Positions 8,703 through 17,525 of a DNA stretch of 64,000 nucleotides are shown one piece after another. Numbering within the stretch: the stretch's first letter is position 1; every line of letters begins with the position of its first letter. The position numbers and the translations under genes were made by a program. The notes under the pieces are model-generated. The model ran no database searches, was not told the origin of the DNA, and worked only from the letters and a program-made list of their open reading frames with translations. The stretch comes from Bosea sp. NBC_00550 (GTDB taxonomy: Bacteria > Pseudomonadota > Alphaproteobacteria > Rhizobiales > Beijerinckiaceae), in the NCBI RefSeq assembly GCF_026020075.1, contig NZ_CP102772.1, positions 1,364,001 through 1,428,000 of the forward strand. The letters are read 5' to 3'.

Positions 8703-9497
8703 TCAGGGCTTGGGCGGGGTGGCCGGGGCAGCGCCCGGAACCGGAAGAGCGCCCGGCGCGGGAGCGGCACCCGGAGCCGCGTTGGCGCCGCCGGCGCCGA
8801 GACGCTGGCGCAGCTCTTCCTGGCGCTTCGCCAGCTCGTCCTGAAGCTGCTTCTGCTGGTCCTCGAGGACCTTGGGATCGATCGGCGCGCCGTCGAAGCC
8901 CTTGGCGAAATCGGCCAGCGGAATCGCGAAGGTCACCTCACGGGCGCCCTGGTTCTGGACGCTGATGTTCAGGGTGGTGCCCTTCTTCATCGCATTGATG
9001 AAGTCGTCCTTGACCTGCGCCTCGGCGAAGCAGCCGTTCGGGAAGCAGATCGCGTAGCGGCCGCCGACCGGCTGGGCGTTGTCGACGCCGAAGCGGATGC
9101 CGGGCTGCAGCAGCAGGCCGAGCGGCATCAGGAAGCGGACGATCTTGTTCGGGTCGCCCTTGACGTCATAGATCGCGGCCGCGAGCACCGGCTGGCCCTG
9201 ATCCGAAACGAAGTCGCGGGTCGTGTAGCAGATTTCCTTGTTGGCGCCCTGATCCTTGCCGCAGACCTTGGTCCAGCTGGTCTGCGAAGGCTCCGGCTTG
9301 ACCTGGACGACGGTCGGGCCGGTCGCCGCGGCGCCCGGCTGCTGGGCCGGGGCGGCGGGCTGCTGAGCCGGGGCTGCCGGCCGCGCCGGGGTCGCCGGCC
9401 GCGGGGCCTGCGCGAAAGCGGCGACGGGCGAGAAGGCGACCGCCGCGCTGAGGGCGAGCCCTAGGGCAGACGATGACAGGCGAAACGAAGCGGACAT
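8703..9497 (-). CDS. Invasion-associated locus B (IalB) family periplasmic protein
   Basis: A 264-residue exported protein. A signal peptide ends near FAQA (about 30). A Pro/Ala/Gln-rich linker (about 31-60) precedes the IalB domain (about 70-205), recognisable from WTKVCGKDQ, CYTTRDFVSDQGQPVLAAAIYD and the CFPNGC disulfide pair. A charged Gln/Glu/Arg helix (about 212-236) that could form a coiled coil follows, then another Pro/Ala-rich tail. IalB proteins are widespread in Hyphomicrobiales; Bartonella IalB is linked to erythrocyte entry, but free-living relatives have no settled role. The linkers on both sides suggest attachment to, or spanning of, the cell wall. Confidence 0.85.
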   Translation of the reverse strand: MSASFRLSSSALGLALSAAVAFSPVAAFAQAPRPATPARPAAPAQQPAAPAQQPGAAATGPTVVQVKPEPSQTSWTKVCGKDQGANKEICYTTRDFVSDQGQPVLAAAIYDVKGDPNKIVRFLMPLGLLLQPGIRFGVDNAQPVGGRYAICFPNGCFAEAQVKDDFINAMKKGTTLNISVQNQGAREVTFAIPLADFAKGFDGAPIDPKVLEDQQKQLQDELAKRQEELRQRLGAGGANAAPGAAPAPGALPVPGAAPATPPKP

Positions 9498-9740
9498 TCC
9501 TTGGCTTTCCTTATCAGGCGAATTCGGGGATCACGACTTCGCAAGCCGCGCGCGTCACCGCCGACGGCTCAATCGCATGGCGGCGCCAGCCTTTTCAAGC
9601 CGTGCACATCAAGGGCGATTGAGGCGTTTGAATGACACCCTGTCCCGCCTTTAGCGAGTTCGCGCGCCAGATTCCAGCCCGAATAGCTGCGTGACGACCT
9701 GCAGCCCATGCTATTCTGACGTAGGGAATCAGGTCGGACG

Positions 9741-11594
9741 ATGGATTTTATGCGATTGCCCTCGGTGGCGAGCCGCCGCAGGGTCAACTTGATGCTTGCC
9801 TTGAGCCCGTTCGCCCTGCTGGCGCGCGGCAGATCGGCATTGGCCGATTCGGTATCGGTGCAGCACGCCATCGCGATGCACGGCCGGCCGGCGCTCCCTC
9901 CCGGCTTCGCTCACCTGCCCTATGCCGACCCCAAGGCTCCGCGTGGCGGGCGTATCGTATTCGGCATCCAGGGCACGTTCGACAGCCTCAATCCGCTGGT
10001 CGTGCTCGGCGTCGCGCCCGACGCCGTGCCGAAATACGTCCAGCAGAGCCTGCTCTTCCGTTCGGCGGACGAGCCTTTCACCGCTTATGGCCTGCTCGCC
10101 TTGCGCGTGGAGCTCGACGCAGACCGCAGGAAACTCGCCTTCGATCTCGATCCGCGCGCGACGTTCTCCGACGGCACCCCGGTGACAGCCGACGACGTGC
10201 TCTTCACCGTCGAGATGCTGAAGACGAAGGGCAAGCCGTTCCACCGTTCCAGCCTGGCGCGGATCACGAAGGCCACGGCCCCCTCGCAGCGCCGGGTGGA
10301 GTTCGAGCTGGGCGACGGCTCCAACCGCGAATTGCCGCTGGTGATCGGGTCCCTGCCGATCTTCGCAAGGCACGCGACGAATGCGGAGAGCTTCGGCGAG
10401 ACCAGCTTCAAGCCTGCCCTCGGCTCCGGTCCCTATGCGGTCAGCGAGGTCAGGCCGGGCGAAGCGCTGACGATGAAGCGGCGCAAGGATTTCTGGGCCG
10501 AGGATCACCCGCTGACGCAGGGTCTCTTCAACGCGGACGAGATTCGCTACGATTTCTACCGGGACTCGAACGCGTTGTTCGAGGCGTTCAAGGCCGGGCT
10601 CTACGATGTCCGCCTGGAGGGCGACCCGACCCGCTGGATGACGGGCTACGACGTGCCGGCGGTGCATGACGGCCGCATCGTCAGGCAGACGCTGCATTTC
10701 GACACGCCAAAGGGCATGACCGGGCTGGTCTTCAACACGCGCCGGCCGGTGTTCTCCGACATCCGCGTGCGTGAGGCGCTCGGGCTGCTGTTCGACTTCG
10801 AATGGGTCAACCGCAACCTGTTCCACGGCGTCTATCGGCGCGCCGGCAGCTTCTTCTCCGATTCGGAACTATCCGCCCTCGGCGTGCCCGCCGACACGCG
10901 CGAGAAGGCGCTGCTCGCAGCCTTTCCCGGTGCCGCGCGCGACGACATCCTGGCCGGGGCCTGGAAACCGTCCGAGACCGACGGCTCCGGCCGCGACCGC
11001 GAGCAGGCGCGCAAGGCGCTCGACCTGCTCAAGGCCGCCGGCTACGCGCTGCAGGACGGCGTGCTGCGCAACGGCAAGGGCGAGCCCTTCGCCTTCGAGA
11101 TCACCGTCACCAGCCGCCCGCAGGAACGGCTCGCGCTGAACTACGCGCAGTCGATCGGGCGTCTCGGCATCGCGGCCAGCGTCCGCCTGATCGACGACGT
11201 GCAGTACTGGCGGCGTCTCTCGGCCTTCGACTTCGACATGATCCAATGGACCTGGCCTGCCTCGGCCTCGCCCGGCAACGAGCAGATCGGCCGCTGGGGT
11301 GCCGCGAATGCCGAGCGCAAGGGCTCGCTCAACTATGCCGGGGTGAAATCGCCCGCCATCGACGCCGTGCTCCAGGCCCTGCTTGGCGCCCGCGAGCGCG
11401 AGGATTTCGTCGCGGCGGTGCGCACGCTCGACCGGCTGCTGCTGTCCGGCTTCTACGTCGTGCCGCTCTATTACCTGCCCGACACCTGGCTCGCTTTGGC
11501 GCGCAACGTCGTGATGGCGGGGCGCCAACCGGGCTATTTCCTTTCCAACGAAATGCTGGCGCGCCTCCCGGCCGCGCCGGCGCCGGCGAACTGA
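9741..11594 (+). CDS. ABC-transporter substrate-binding protein, family 5 (peptide/YejA-like)
   Basis: A 617-residue periplasmic binding protein of the OppA/DppA/YejA family. An Arg-triplet (residues 12-14) precedes a hydrophobic segment ending SALA, a signal that could use Tat or Sec. The mature protein begins with features of the YejA branch: HGRPALPPGFAHLPYADPKAPRGG, then DSLNPLVV and the ATFSDGTPVTADDVLFT segment conserved in family 5. Ligands in this branch are oligopeptides such as microcin C. No permease or ATPase gene is adjacent, so it must work with components encoded elsewhere. It is followed after 10 bases by a ligase-like gene whose ribosome-binding site overlaps its stop, so the two are probably co-transcribed. 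Confidence 0.87.
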   Translation: MDFMRLPSVASRRRVNLMLALSPFALLARGRSALADSVSVQHAIAMHGRPALPPGFAHLPYADPKAPRGGRIVFGIQGTFDSLNPLVVLGVAPDAVPKYVQQSLLFRSADEPFTAYGLLALRVELDADRRKLAFDLDPRATFSDGTPVTADDVLFTVEMLKTKGKPFHRSSLARITKATAPSQRRVEFELGDGSNRELPLVIGSLPIFARHATNAESFGETSFKPALGSGPYAVSEVRPGEALTMKRRKDFWAEDHPLTQGLFNADEIRYDFYRDSNALFEAFKAGLYDVRLEGDPTRWMTGYDVPAVHDGRIVRQTLHFDTPKGMTGLVFNTRRPVFSDIRVREALGLLFDFEWVNRNLFHGVYRRAGSFFSDSELSALGVPADTREKALLAAFPGAARDDILAGAWKPSETDGSGRDREQARKALDLLKAAGYALQDGVLRNGKGEPFAFEITVTSRPQERLALNYAQSIGRLGIAASVRLIDDVQYWRRLSAFDFDMIQWTWPASASPGNEQIGRWGAANAERKGSLNYAGVKSPAIDAVLQALLGAREREDFVAAVRTLDRLLLSGFYVVPLYYLPDTWLALARNVVMAGRQPGYFLSNEMLARLPAAPAPAN

Positions 11595-11604
11595 AGGGCC
11601 GTCG

Positions 11605-12636
11605 ATGCGGGCTGAACAGGACGAAGCTTCCGCCCTGCTCGACGGGCTCGATATCGACACGCTGCTCAAGGCGCTGATCCGCGGACGCGGCTATGAGGCG
11701 GCCTTGCGCGACCCGCCGGGGCGACGCGGCTGGAGCGACGTCAGCCCGGCCTCGATCAATTTTCTCCAGCTCGACCAGCGCATCGACCGGCTGGCGCGGC
11801 TCCTGACCGTCAACAAGGGACAGCCGGGGGCAAGCGTGGCGATCCTGGCGCCGCTCGGGCCGGAGGCGATTGTCTCCGTGCTGGCCTGCCTGCGCGCCGG
11901 CCTCTCGCCGCTGATGCTGCCGCTGCACGGCAATGAGCTCGAGATGTTGCGCCTTATCGAGGCTTCGGGCGCCGTCATGGCGCTCGGCGTCAGCAGGGTC
12001 GGACCGTTGCGGCCGCTGCTGATGCTGCGCAACCTCGCGATGCGCGCCTTCGGCACCCGGTTCGTCGGCGGCTTCGGCCCCGATGTGCCGGATGGCGTCG
12101 CCCCGCTCGACGCGCTGATGGCCAATGCGAGCCTGCATCCCCTCCCCGGCCTTGTGGAGCGGCCCTGGCTGCAGGTCGCCGATGCCATCTCGTTCGAAGG
12201 ACCACAGCGGATCTCCGAACGGGAGCTTCTGGGCAAGGCGCTCGAGATCTCGCGAGCCCTCAAGCCGATGACCTCGTCGCGGATCGTCACCACCCTGGTC
12301 GGCGGCGACCTCGCCTCGCTCGCTAGCGGGCCGGGCATGGCGATGCTGACGGGTGTCGAGCTATTGCCGCTCGGCCTGTTCAACCTCGGAGACCTGCAGG
12401 CCTGCGTCGAGGGCGGGCGCAGCGTCCATCTCGTCCTGCCGGGCGAGATGGAGCCAGCATTGGCGCATTCGCGGCTGGCGGGGCATCCGGCTCTGGCCAG
12501 CCTCGTCTTCGCGCAAAGGATGTCTGGCAAACCGTCCTATCCGGCAATTGATCGCCCCGATCTCGCCATCGTCGATATCGCGGTGCATACTGCGTCCGAT
12601 ATCACCGTGACCCGGCGCCAGTCGCCCGTCGGTTGA
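11605..12636 (+). CDS. Reduced AMP-binding (ANL)-like protein of unknown function
   Basis: A 343-residue cytoplasmic protein. GASVAILAPLGPEAIVSVLACLRAGLSPLMLP (about 74-105) is the motif by which acyl-CoA and aryl-CoA ligases begin their N-terminal subdomain. LDQRIDRLARLL, just before it, corresponds to the helix preceding that motif in ligases. I see neither the Ser/Thr/Gly-rich AMP-binding loop nor the YGxTE motif, and the C-terminal lid domain is missing, so catalysis as a ligase is unlikely. The frame is open throughout with no sign of decay. The ATG at 11605 overlaps the preceding gene's ribosome-binding context (AAGGG at its stop). A scaffold, a ligand-binding relic or a highly diverged enzyme are all possible. 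Confidence 0.6.
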   Translation: MRAEQDEASALLDGLDIDTLLKALIRGRGYEAALRDPPGRRGWSDVSPASINFLQLDQRIDRLARLLTVNKGQPGASVAILAPLGPEAIVSVLACLRAGLSPLMLPLHGNELEMLRLIEASGAVMALGVSRVGPLRPLLMLRNLAMRAFGTRFVGGFGPDVPDGVAPLDALMANASLHPLPGLVERPWLQVADAISFEGPQRISERELLGKALEISRALKPMTSSRIVTTLVGGDLASLASGPGMAMLTGVELLPLGLFNLGDLQACVEGGRSVHLVLPGEMEPALAHSRLAGHPALASLVFAQRMSGKPSYPAIDRPDLAIVDIAVHTASDITVTRRQSPVG

Positions 12637-12681
12637 TCGGCGCGGGAACGGTGTCGGGGCGCATTCCGCGGAGTGTCCACC

Positions 12682-12981
12682 ATGCTTGCCTTCGGCGTTG
12701 TTCTGCTTTCCCTCTCAGCCAGCCCGGTCACTCTCGTTGCCGACGGGGTGCCGCGTTTCGATATCGCCGCCTCCTGCGAAGCCGCAGGGAAATCCTCCAC
12801 AGGGATCGGCCGCCCTGTCGCCGCCTGCCGCGACGATGAGGAAAAGGCCCGCGGCGCCCTCGAGATGCGCTGGTCGGAATTCCCAGTGCAGGCCCGTACG
12901 ACCTGTACCGAAGGTGCGAGCCTCGGCGGACCGCCGAGCTACGTCCAGCTCATCACCTGTCTGGAAATGACGAAGCAGTGA
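12682..12981 (+). CDS. Small secreted protein, unknown function
   Basis: A 99-residue protein with a short signal peptide (first about 20 residues). The mature part contains RFDIAASC, PVAACRDDEEKARGALEMRW and SYVQLITCLEM, with four cysteines spaced for two disulfides. The ATG at 12682 has GCGGAG eight bases upstream and is preferred over the GTG at 12673. The final 29 bases overlap the 3' end of the convergent CREST-hydrolase gene. The pattern looks conserved rather than random, but I know no function. Confidence 0.7.
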   Translation: MLAFGVVLLSLSASPVTLVADGVPRFDIAASCEAAGKSSTGIGRPVAACRDDEEKARGALEMRWSEFPVQARTTCTEGASLGGPPSYVQLITCLEMTKQ

Positions 12982-13645
12982 TGCTCGCCCTGCCCGCCGG
13001 CAGCACCGCGGCGCGCAGCAGCGTGTAGAGCACCACCGCGTTCAGCAGGTGCCAGAGCCAATGGGTGCCCAGCGACAGGGCTCCGCAAAGCGGCCCGTCG
13101 ATACTGCGCATCGTCAGCGAAACGGCGAACGCCGCGCTGGCCAGAGCCAGTAGGTTTCTTTGGCGATGCAAGGCCGGCCTGCCCAATAGGGCGAGCGCCA
13201 TGCCGCCAAACCCGAGCAGGAACGCCGCATAACCCGCCGAGCCTGCCATCGTCGGCGGCAGGAGCGCCCGCCCCGCCCAGGACAGCGCGAGGGCCAGGCA
13301 GAAGAATGCGAGCGTCCCCGCGGCCGTGACCAGCCTCGACGCGCCGAAGAATCGCCGAAGCGCAAAGGCGAAATAGCCGAAGGCGAAGAGCTGGATCGGC
13401 AGGACATCGGCCGCCACCGTCCAGCGATTCGGCATGGTGTGGAACAGGAAGGACCCGACCCCGATCGCGAAGACCATGAGGATCAGCGCGAGCACGCTCC
13501 GGTCACGGACGCCCTGCCGGCGCCAAAGCCAGAAAGCCGCCAGCGCCGCGGCAAGAAACGCCGCATTGGTCGCCGCGTTGAAAGGCTCGGCCCAGAAGCT
13601 GCCGTCCAGTCTTTCGCAATAGCCGAACCGCATCCGATCGCCCAT
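12953..13645 (-). CDS. CREST-superfamily membrane hydrolase (alkaline ceramidase-like)
   Basis: A 230-residue integral membrane protein with about seven hydrophobic helices. It carries the metal-hydrolase signature of the superfamily (ceramidases, PAQR receptors, PER1). With the chosen start these are S65xxxH69 in GSFLFH, D80 in AADVLPIQ, and H195xxxH199 in HWLWH. The N-terminal YCER matches the Cys-Glu segment of alkaline ceramidases. It probably cleaves an amide or ester lipid at the membrane; a ceramide substrate is not certain, since most such bacteria lack sphingolipids. Start choice: ATG at 13645; a TTG at 13651 and an ATG at 13633 are alternatives. It overlaps the convergent small secreted gene by 29 bases. 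Confidence 0.78.
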   Translation of the reverse strand: MGDRMRFGYCERLDGSFWAEPFNAATNAAFLAAALAAFWLWRRQGVRDRSVLALILMVFAIGVGSFLFHTMPNRWTVAADVLPIQLFAFGYFAFALRRFFGASRLVTAAGTLAFFCLALALSWAGRALLPPTMAGSAGYAAFLLGFGGMALALLGRPALHRQRNLLALASAAFAVSLTMRSIDGPLCGALSLGTHWLWHLLNAVVLYTLLRAAVLPAGRASITASSFPDR

Positions 13646-13765
13646 TTCCAACCCGACACGGTCCAGCCAAGCCCGCGTGTTGCGACATTATCGTGTCGCG
13701 GCCGAGGCTTGTCTCGGCGGCTGCGCTCCGCGAAGTTCGCTCCCTGACCATCAGGAACGACCATC

Positions 13766-14047
13766 ATGCGCAGCCTTCGCCTTTCGCTCTCCGGAGTCTT
13801 CCTGCTCGCCGTGGGAGCTGCGAGCCCTGCTTCGGCCGACCCGGCAACGTGCGCCGGCCTCTGGACGGCCCGCAACGAGATATACAAGGCGCAGGGCTAC
13901 TGCTTCCGCACGCAGCGCGCGATCGCGGCCTTCGGCAATGCCGGCTGCCAGTACGACGATATCGAGGACGTGCCGCTCTCCGCCAACGACCGGCGCGCCG
14001 TTGCCGACATCGTCAGGCAGGAGCGGGCGCTGCGCTGCTCGCGCTGA
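13766..14047 (+). CDS. YARHG-domain small secreted protein
   Basis: A 93-residue protein: a signal peptide ending near SPASA (residue 24), then almost nothing but one YARHG domain. Recognisable elements are LWTARNEIYKAQGYCF, AIAAFGNAGCQYDDIEDVPLS and DRRAVADIVRQE. Four cysteines (in the mature start, in GYCF, in AGCQ and near the end) suggest two disulfides. The domain is found in extracellular proteins of many bacteria and is thought to bind peptidoglycan or a surface ligand; no enzymatic role is known. It has its own start after the divergent spacer with the hydrolase gene. The HerA-like gene follows 112 bases later. Confidence 0.8.
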   Translation: MRSLRLSLSGVFLLAVGAASPASADPATCAGLWTARNEIYKAQGYCFRTQRAIAAFGNAGCQYDDIEDVPLSANDRRAVADIVRQERALRCSR

Positions 14048-14159
14048 CGGCGATTGCCTGTGGAATGCATCGCAGCCCTGCGCCCCGCGAGGGCGAGCCC
14101 GTGCTAGAAGCGCCGGCCGTGCCTCTGCGCGCGACCAATCAAGGCGATTCACGACCCGC

Positions 14160-15671
14160 ATGACGACAGCGATCGAGATGGGAACGACACGGACCGGCGA
14201 GCCCGGTCTCATCGATCTCGCCGAATTGCTGGCGACGCGGCTGCTCGTGCAGGGCAATTCCGGCTCGGGCAAGTCGCATCTGCTGCGCCGCCTGCTGGAG
14301 CAGAGCGCGCCGCTCGTCCAGCAGGCGATCATCGATCCGGAGGGCGATTTCGTCTCGCTCGCCGACCAGTTCGGCCATGTCGTGGTCGATGCCGAATGCG
14401 GCGAGGCCGAATTGCAGCGCGTCGCGCTGCGCGTGCGCCAGCACCGCGTCTCGGTCGTGCTCAATCTCGAGAACCTCGAGGCCGACGAGCAGTTGCGCGC
14501 CACGGCCGCCTTCCTCGGCGGGCTCTTCGACGTCGACCGCTCGCTCTGGTTCCCGATGCTGATCGTGGTCGACGAAGCCCAGCTCTTCGCGCCGGTGATG
14601 GCGGGCGAGGCTTCAGACGAGGCCCGCCGGCTCTCGCTGGGTGCCATGACCAATCTGATGTGCCGCGGCCGCAAGCGCGGCCTTGCCGGGGTGATCGCGA
14701 CCCAGCGCCTCGCCAAGCTCGCCAAGAATGTCGCGGCCGAGGCCTCCAACTTCCTGATGGGCCGCACCTTCCTCGACATCGACATGGCCCGCGCCGCCGA
14801 TCTGCTCGGCATGGACCGCAGGCAGGCCGAGATGTTCCGCGACCTCGAACGCGGGCAGTTCGTCGCGCTCGGCCCCGCCTTGTCCAAGCGGCCGCTGCCG
14901 ATCCGGATCGGCACGGTCTCCTCGGTCGACCGCGGCAGCGCGCCGGGGCTGATGCCCTTACCGGAACAGGCCCCCGAAGACGCCGGCAAGCTGATCTTCA
15001 CGCCGGGCGAGGACGAGCCGCCGCCGATGGCGCGCCCGGTCCGACCCGCGCCCCGGCCGCGCCCGGCCGCCAGCGACGTGCTGAGGCAGATCGAGAACTA
15101 CCGCCCTGCCCCGCAGGCCGAGCCCGAGCCCGAGATCGAGCTGGAACCGGGCGAGCGCGAGGCGATCATGGTCGAGATCCTGCGCGAGCTGATGGCCGAT
15201 CCGGAGGCGCGCTCGCGACAGGTCGCGGTGCTCTATCAGGATTTCACCGTGCGCTGCCGGATGCGCCGGCTAGGCCGCACGCATCTGAGCCTGGAGGAGT
15301 TCCGCCGCAGGCTCGCCGTCGCGCGGGCCGGCGTCAGCGACAGCATCGCGACCAGCGATGGCTGGCGGACGGCGGTCGAAGCCTCGGGCAGCTTGCCGGA
15401 GGATCTGCAGGGGCTCTTCCTGTTCATTGCCCGAACCGCGATCGAGGGCGCGCCCTGCCCGAGCGATGCCGAGCTGGCACGGGTCTATGGCAGCCATTCG
15501 CCGAGCCGGGCGCGGCGGCTCCTCGGCTATATCGAGGAGCGCGGCCTCATCGTCTGCCATGTCGATTTTCGCGGGCTACGGACGCTGGCGCTCCCGACGC
15601 TCGGCGTCGAGACCGCGCCGGGGCTGGCGCAGCCGCGTACCGCGGGCATGCCGCGCAGCGCGCGAGGCTAG
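14160..15671 (+). CDS. HerA-like (DUF87/FtsK-HerA superfamily) ATPase
   Basis: A 503-residue cytoplasmic P-loop ATPase. Walker A is GNSGSGKS (32-39), followed by IIDPEGDF (57-64). Walker B is LIVVDEAQLF (134-143), and an ATQRL sensor-like segment comes shortly after GAMTNLMCRGRKRG. This is the core of the DUF87/HerA family. After about residue 285 comes a Pro/Glu-rich linker, then a helical C-terminal domain with no name I can give. There is no adjacent NurA-like nuclease or Sir2 partner, so a HerA-NurA repair unit or a defence cassette is not supported. The ATG at 14160 is chosen because the upstream frame overlaps the YARHG gene and lacks conserved sequence. Role unknown: DNA translocation or protein remodelling. 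Confidence 0.78.
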   Translation: MTTAIEMGTTRTGEPGLIDLAELLATRLLVQGNSGSGKSHLLRRLLEQSAPLVQQAIIDPEGDFVSLADQFGHVVVDAECGEAELQRVALRVRQHRVSVVLNLENLEADEQLRATAAFLGGLFDVDRSLWFPMLIVVDEAQLFAPVMAGEASDEARRLSLGAMTNLMCRGRKRGLAGVIATQRLAKLAKNVAAEASNFLMGRTFLDIDMARAADLLGMDRRQAEMFRDLERGQFVALGPALSKRPLPIRIGTVSSVDRGSAPGLMPLPEQAPEDAGKLIFTPGEDEPPPMARPVRPAPRPRPAASDVLRQIENYRPAPQAEPEPEIELEPGEREAIMVEILRELMADPEARSRQVAVLYQDFTVRCRMRRLGRTHLSLEEFRRRLAVARAGVSDSIATSDGWRTAVEASGSLPEDLQGLFLFIARTAIEGAPCPSDAELARVYGSHSPSRARRLLGYIEERGLIVCHVDFRGLRTLALPTLGVETAPGLAQPRTAGMPRSARG

Positions 15672-15780
15672 CGGCCCTCGCGGGCTCGATGACTTGAACT
15701 CACCAATGCTGTTCCGGTGAGCGGGCTAATCGCGCCGGCTTGGTAACCCCACGTTCCGGCCTCCACAGGAGATCTGGATC

Positions 15781-16815
15781 ATGGAATATCGGCGTTTGGG
15801 TCATTCGGGACTGATGGTCCCTGCCCTGAGCTTCGGCGCGGGCACCTTCGGCGGAACCGGGCCGCTCTTCAGCGCATGGGGCACGACCGATGCCCGGGAG
15901 GCGCGCCGCCTGGTCGATATCTGCCTCGAAGCCGGGCTGAACCTGTTCGACACCGCCGATGTCTATTCGAACGGTGCTTCCGAGGAGGTGCTCGGCGAAG
16001 CGATCAAGGTACGCCGCGACAAGCTGCTGATCTCGACCAAGACGACCCTGCCGATGGGCGACGGCCCCAATGATGCCGGCTCCTCGCGCAGCCGCTTGAT
16101 CAAGGCGACCGAGGACGCCCTGCGGCGGCTCGGCACCGATTATATCGACCTGCTGCAATTGCATGCCTTCGACGCCGGCACGCCGGTCGAGGAGGTGCTC
16201 TCGACGCTCGACACGCTCGTCCGCGCCGGAAAGCTGCGCCATGTCGGCGTTTCCAACTTCGCCGGCTGGGAACTGATGAAGTCCCTCGCCGCAGCCGAAC
16301 GCCACGGCTGGCCGCGCTATGTCGCGCATCAGGTCTATTACTCGTTGGTCGGGCGCGACTACGAATGGGAGCTGATGCCGCTCGGCCGCGACCAGGGCGT
16401 CGGCGCGCTGGTCTGGAGCCCGCTCGGCTGGGGCCGCCTCACCGGCAAGATCCGGCGCGGCCAGCCGGTGCCTGCCGGAAGCCGCCTGCATGAGACCGCT
16501 GAGTTCGGCCCGCCGGTCGAGGACGAACAACTCTATGCCATCGTCGATGTGCTCGATGCCATCGCCGAGGAGACCGGCAGGAGCGTGCCGCAGGTCGCGA
16601 TCAACTGGCTGCTGCAGCGCCCGACGGTCTCCTCCGTCATCATCGGCGCCCGCAACGAGCAGCAATTGCGCGACAATCTCGGAGCGGTCGGCTGGAACCT
16701 GACCGCCGAGCAGGTCGCGCGCCTCGATGCTGCAAGCGTGCGGACCGCGCCCTACCCGTATTTCCCCTATCGGCGGCAGGCCGGTTTCGCGCAGCTGAAT
16801 CCGCCGGTGGTGTAA
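15781..16815 (+). CDS. Aldo/keto reductase
   Basis: A 344-residue NADPH-dependent oxidoreductase of the AKR superfamily with a TIM-barrel fold. The catalytic tetrad is visible: Asp in FDTADVYSNG, Tyr in the same segment, Lys in LLISTKT, and His in LLQLHAFD. Nucleotide-binding segments WSPLGWGRLTGK and VIIGARNEQQLRDNL are typical of the AKR11/AKR12-like group that includes YajO and Tas. CAGGAG lies just before the ATG. It is monocistronic between the HerA-like ATPase and trpG. The natural aldehyde or ketone substrate cannot be inferred. Confidence 0.9.
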   Translation: MEYRRLGHSGLMVPALSFGAGTFGGTGPLFSAWGTTDAREARRLVDICLEAGLNLFDTADVYSNGASEEVLGEAIKVRRDKLLISTKTTLPMGDGPNDAGSSRSRLIKATEDALRRLGTDYIDLLQLHAFDAGTPVEEVLSTLDTLVRAGKLRHVGVSNFAGWELMKSLAAAERHGWPRYVAHQVYYSLVGRDYEWELMPLGRDQGVGALVWSPLGWGRLTGKIRRGQPVPAGSRLHETAEFGPPVEDEQLYAIVDVLDAIAEETGRSVPQVAINWLLQRPTVSSVIIGARNEQQLRDNLGAVGWNLTAEQVARLDAASVRTAPYPYFPYRRQAGFAQLNPPVV

Positions 16816-16892
16816 CTCGCGCACCCCGCGCGAAACTTGACCAGCCGGCCCCCGAACGTGCATGACCTCAAGCCGAATTAACAGGTCATGCC

Positions 16893-17510
16893 ATGCGCGT
16901 TCTGCTGATCGACAACTACGACAGCTTCACCTGGAACCTGGTCCACCTCATTGGCGGGCTGGGGGCGCAGGTCGACGTCTGGCGCAACGATGCGCTGTCG
17001 GTCGAGGATGCACTCAGTGGCGAGCATGACGCGATCGTGCTCTCGCCCGGCCCCTGCACGCCGAACGAGGCCGGCATCTGCCTCGACCTCGTCCGCGAAG
17101 GCGCGGGCGTGAAGCCGATCTTCGGCGTCTGCCTCGGCCTGCAGGCGATGGGCCAGGCCTTCGGTGGTGAGGTCGTGCGGGCGCCCCTGCCGATGCATGG
17201 CAAGGTCTCTCCGATCCGGCACAAGGCGCGCGGCCTGTTCCGAGGCATCAACGGGCCGCTGCAGGCGACGCGCTATCACTCTCTGGTCGTCGACCGTTCG
17301 ACCTGCCCGCCGGTGTTCGACATCGAGGCCGAGACCGATGACGGCCTGATCATGGCGCTCTCTCATCGCGAGCTGCCAGTGCATGGCGTCCAGTTCCATC
17401 CGGAGAGCATCGCCTCCGAGCATGGCGCGACGATTCTACGGAATTTCCTCGACCTCGCTCAGCGATGGCGCAGCGAACATGACGCCGCCGCCCTGATCCC
17501 AACAGCCTGA
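16893..17510 (+). CDS. trpG: Anthranilate synthase component II (glutamine amidotransferase)
   Basis: A 205-residue class I glutamine amidotransferase that supplies ammonia for anthranilate synthesis. The catalytic triad is C80 in FGVCLGLQ, H169 and E171 in QFHPES. VLLIDNYDSFTWNLV at the start and LSPGPCTP are signatures of TrpG/PabA. It heads trpG-trpD-trpC with a 15-base gap to trpD. The partner TrpE is not encoded in this window. As in other bacteria the same subunit may also serve aminodeoxychorismate synthase (PabA). No attenuator or leader peptide with tandem Trp codons was seen in the 77 bases upstream. Confidence 0.93.
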   Translation: MRVLLIDNYDSFTWNLVHLIGGLGAQVDVWRNDALSVEDALSGEHDAIVLSPGPCTPNEAGICLDLVREGAGVKPIFGVCLGLQAMGQAFGGEVVRAPLPMHGKVSPIRHKARGLFRGINGPLQATRYHSLVVDRSTCPPVFDIEAETDDGLIMALSHRELPVHGVQFHPESIASEHGATILRNFLDLAQRWRSEHDAAALIPTA

Positions 17511-17525
17511 TTCCGCAGAGTTTCC

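Noticed and set aside
13677..14159. N-terminal extension of the HerA-like ATPase by 161 residues
   Set aside because: The extension overlaps the YARHG gene in another frame, is Arg/Ser/Pro-rich without conserved motifs, and the ATG at 14160 directly precedes the ATPase core.
15699..15721. CTCACC/GGTGAG hairpin after the HerA-like gene, considered as a terminator
   Set aside because: Only six pairs with an 11-base loop and no T-run.
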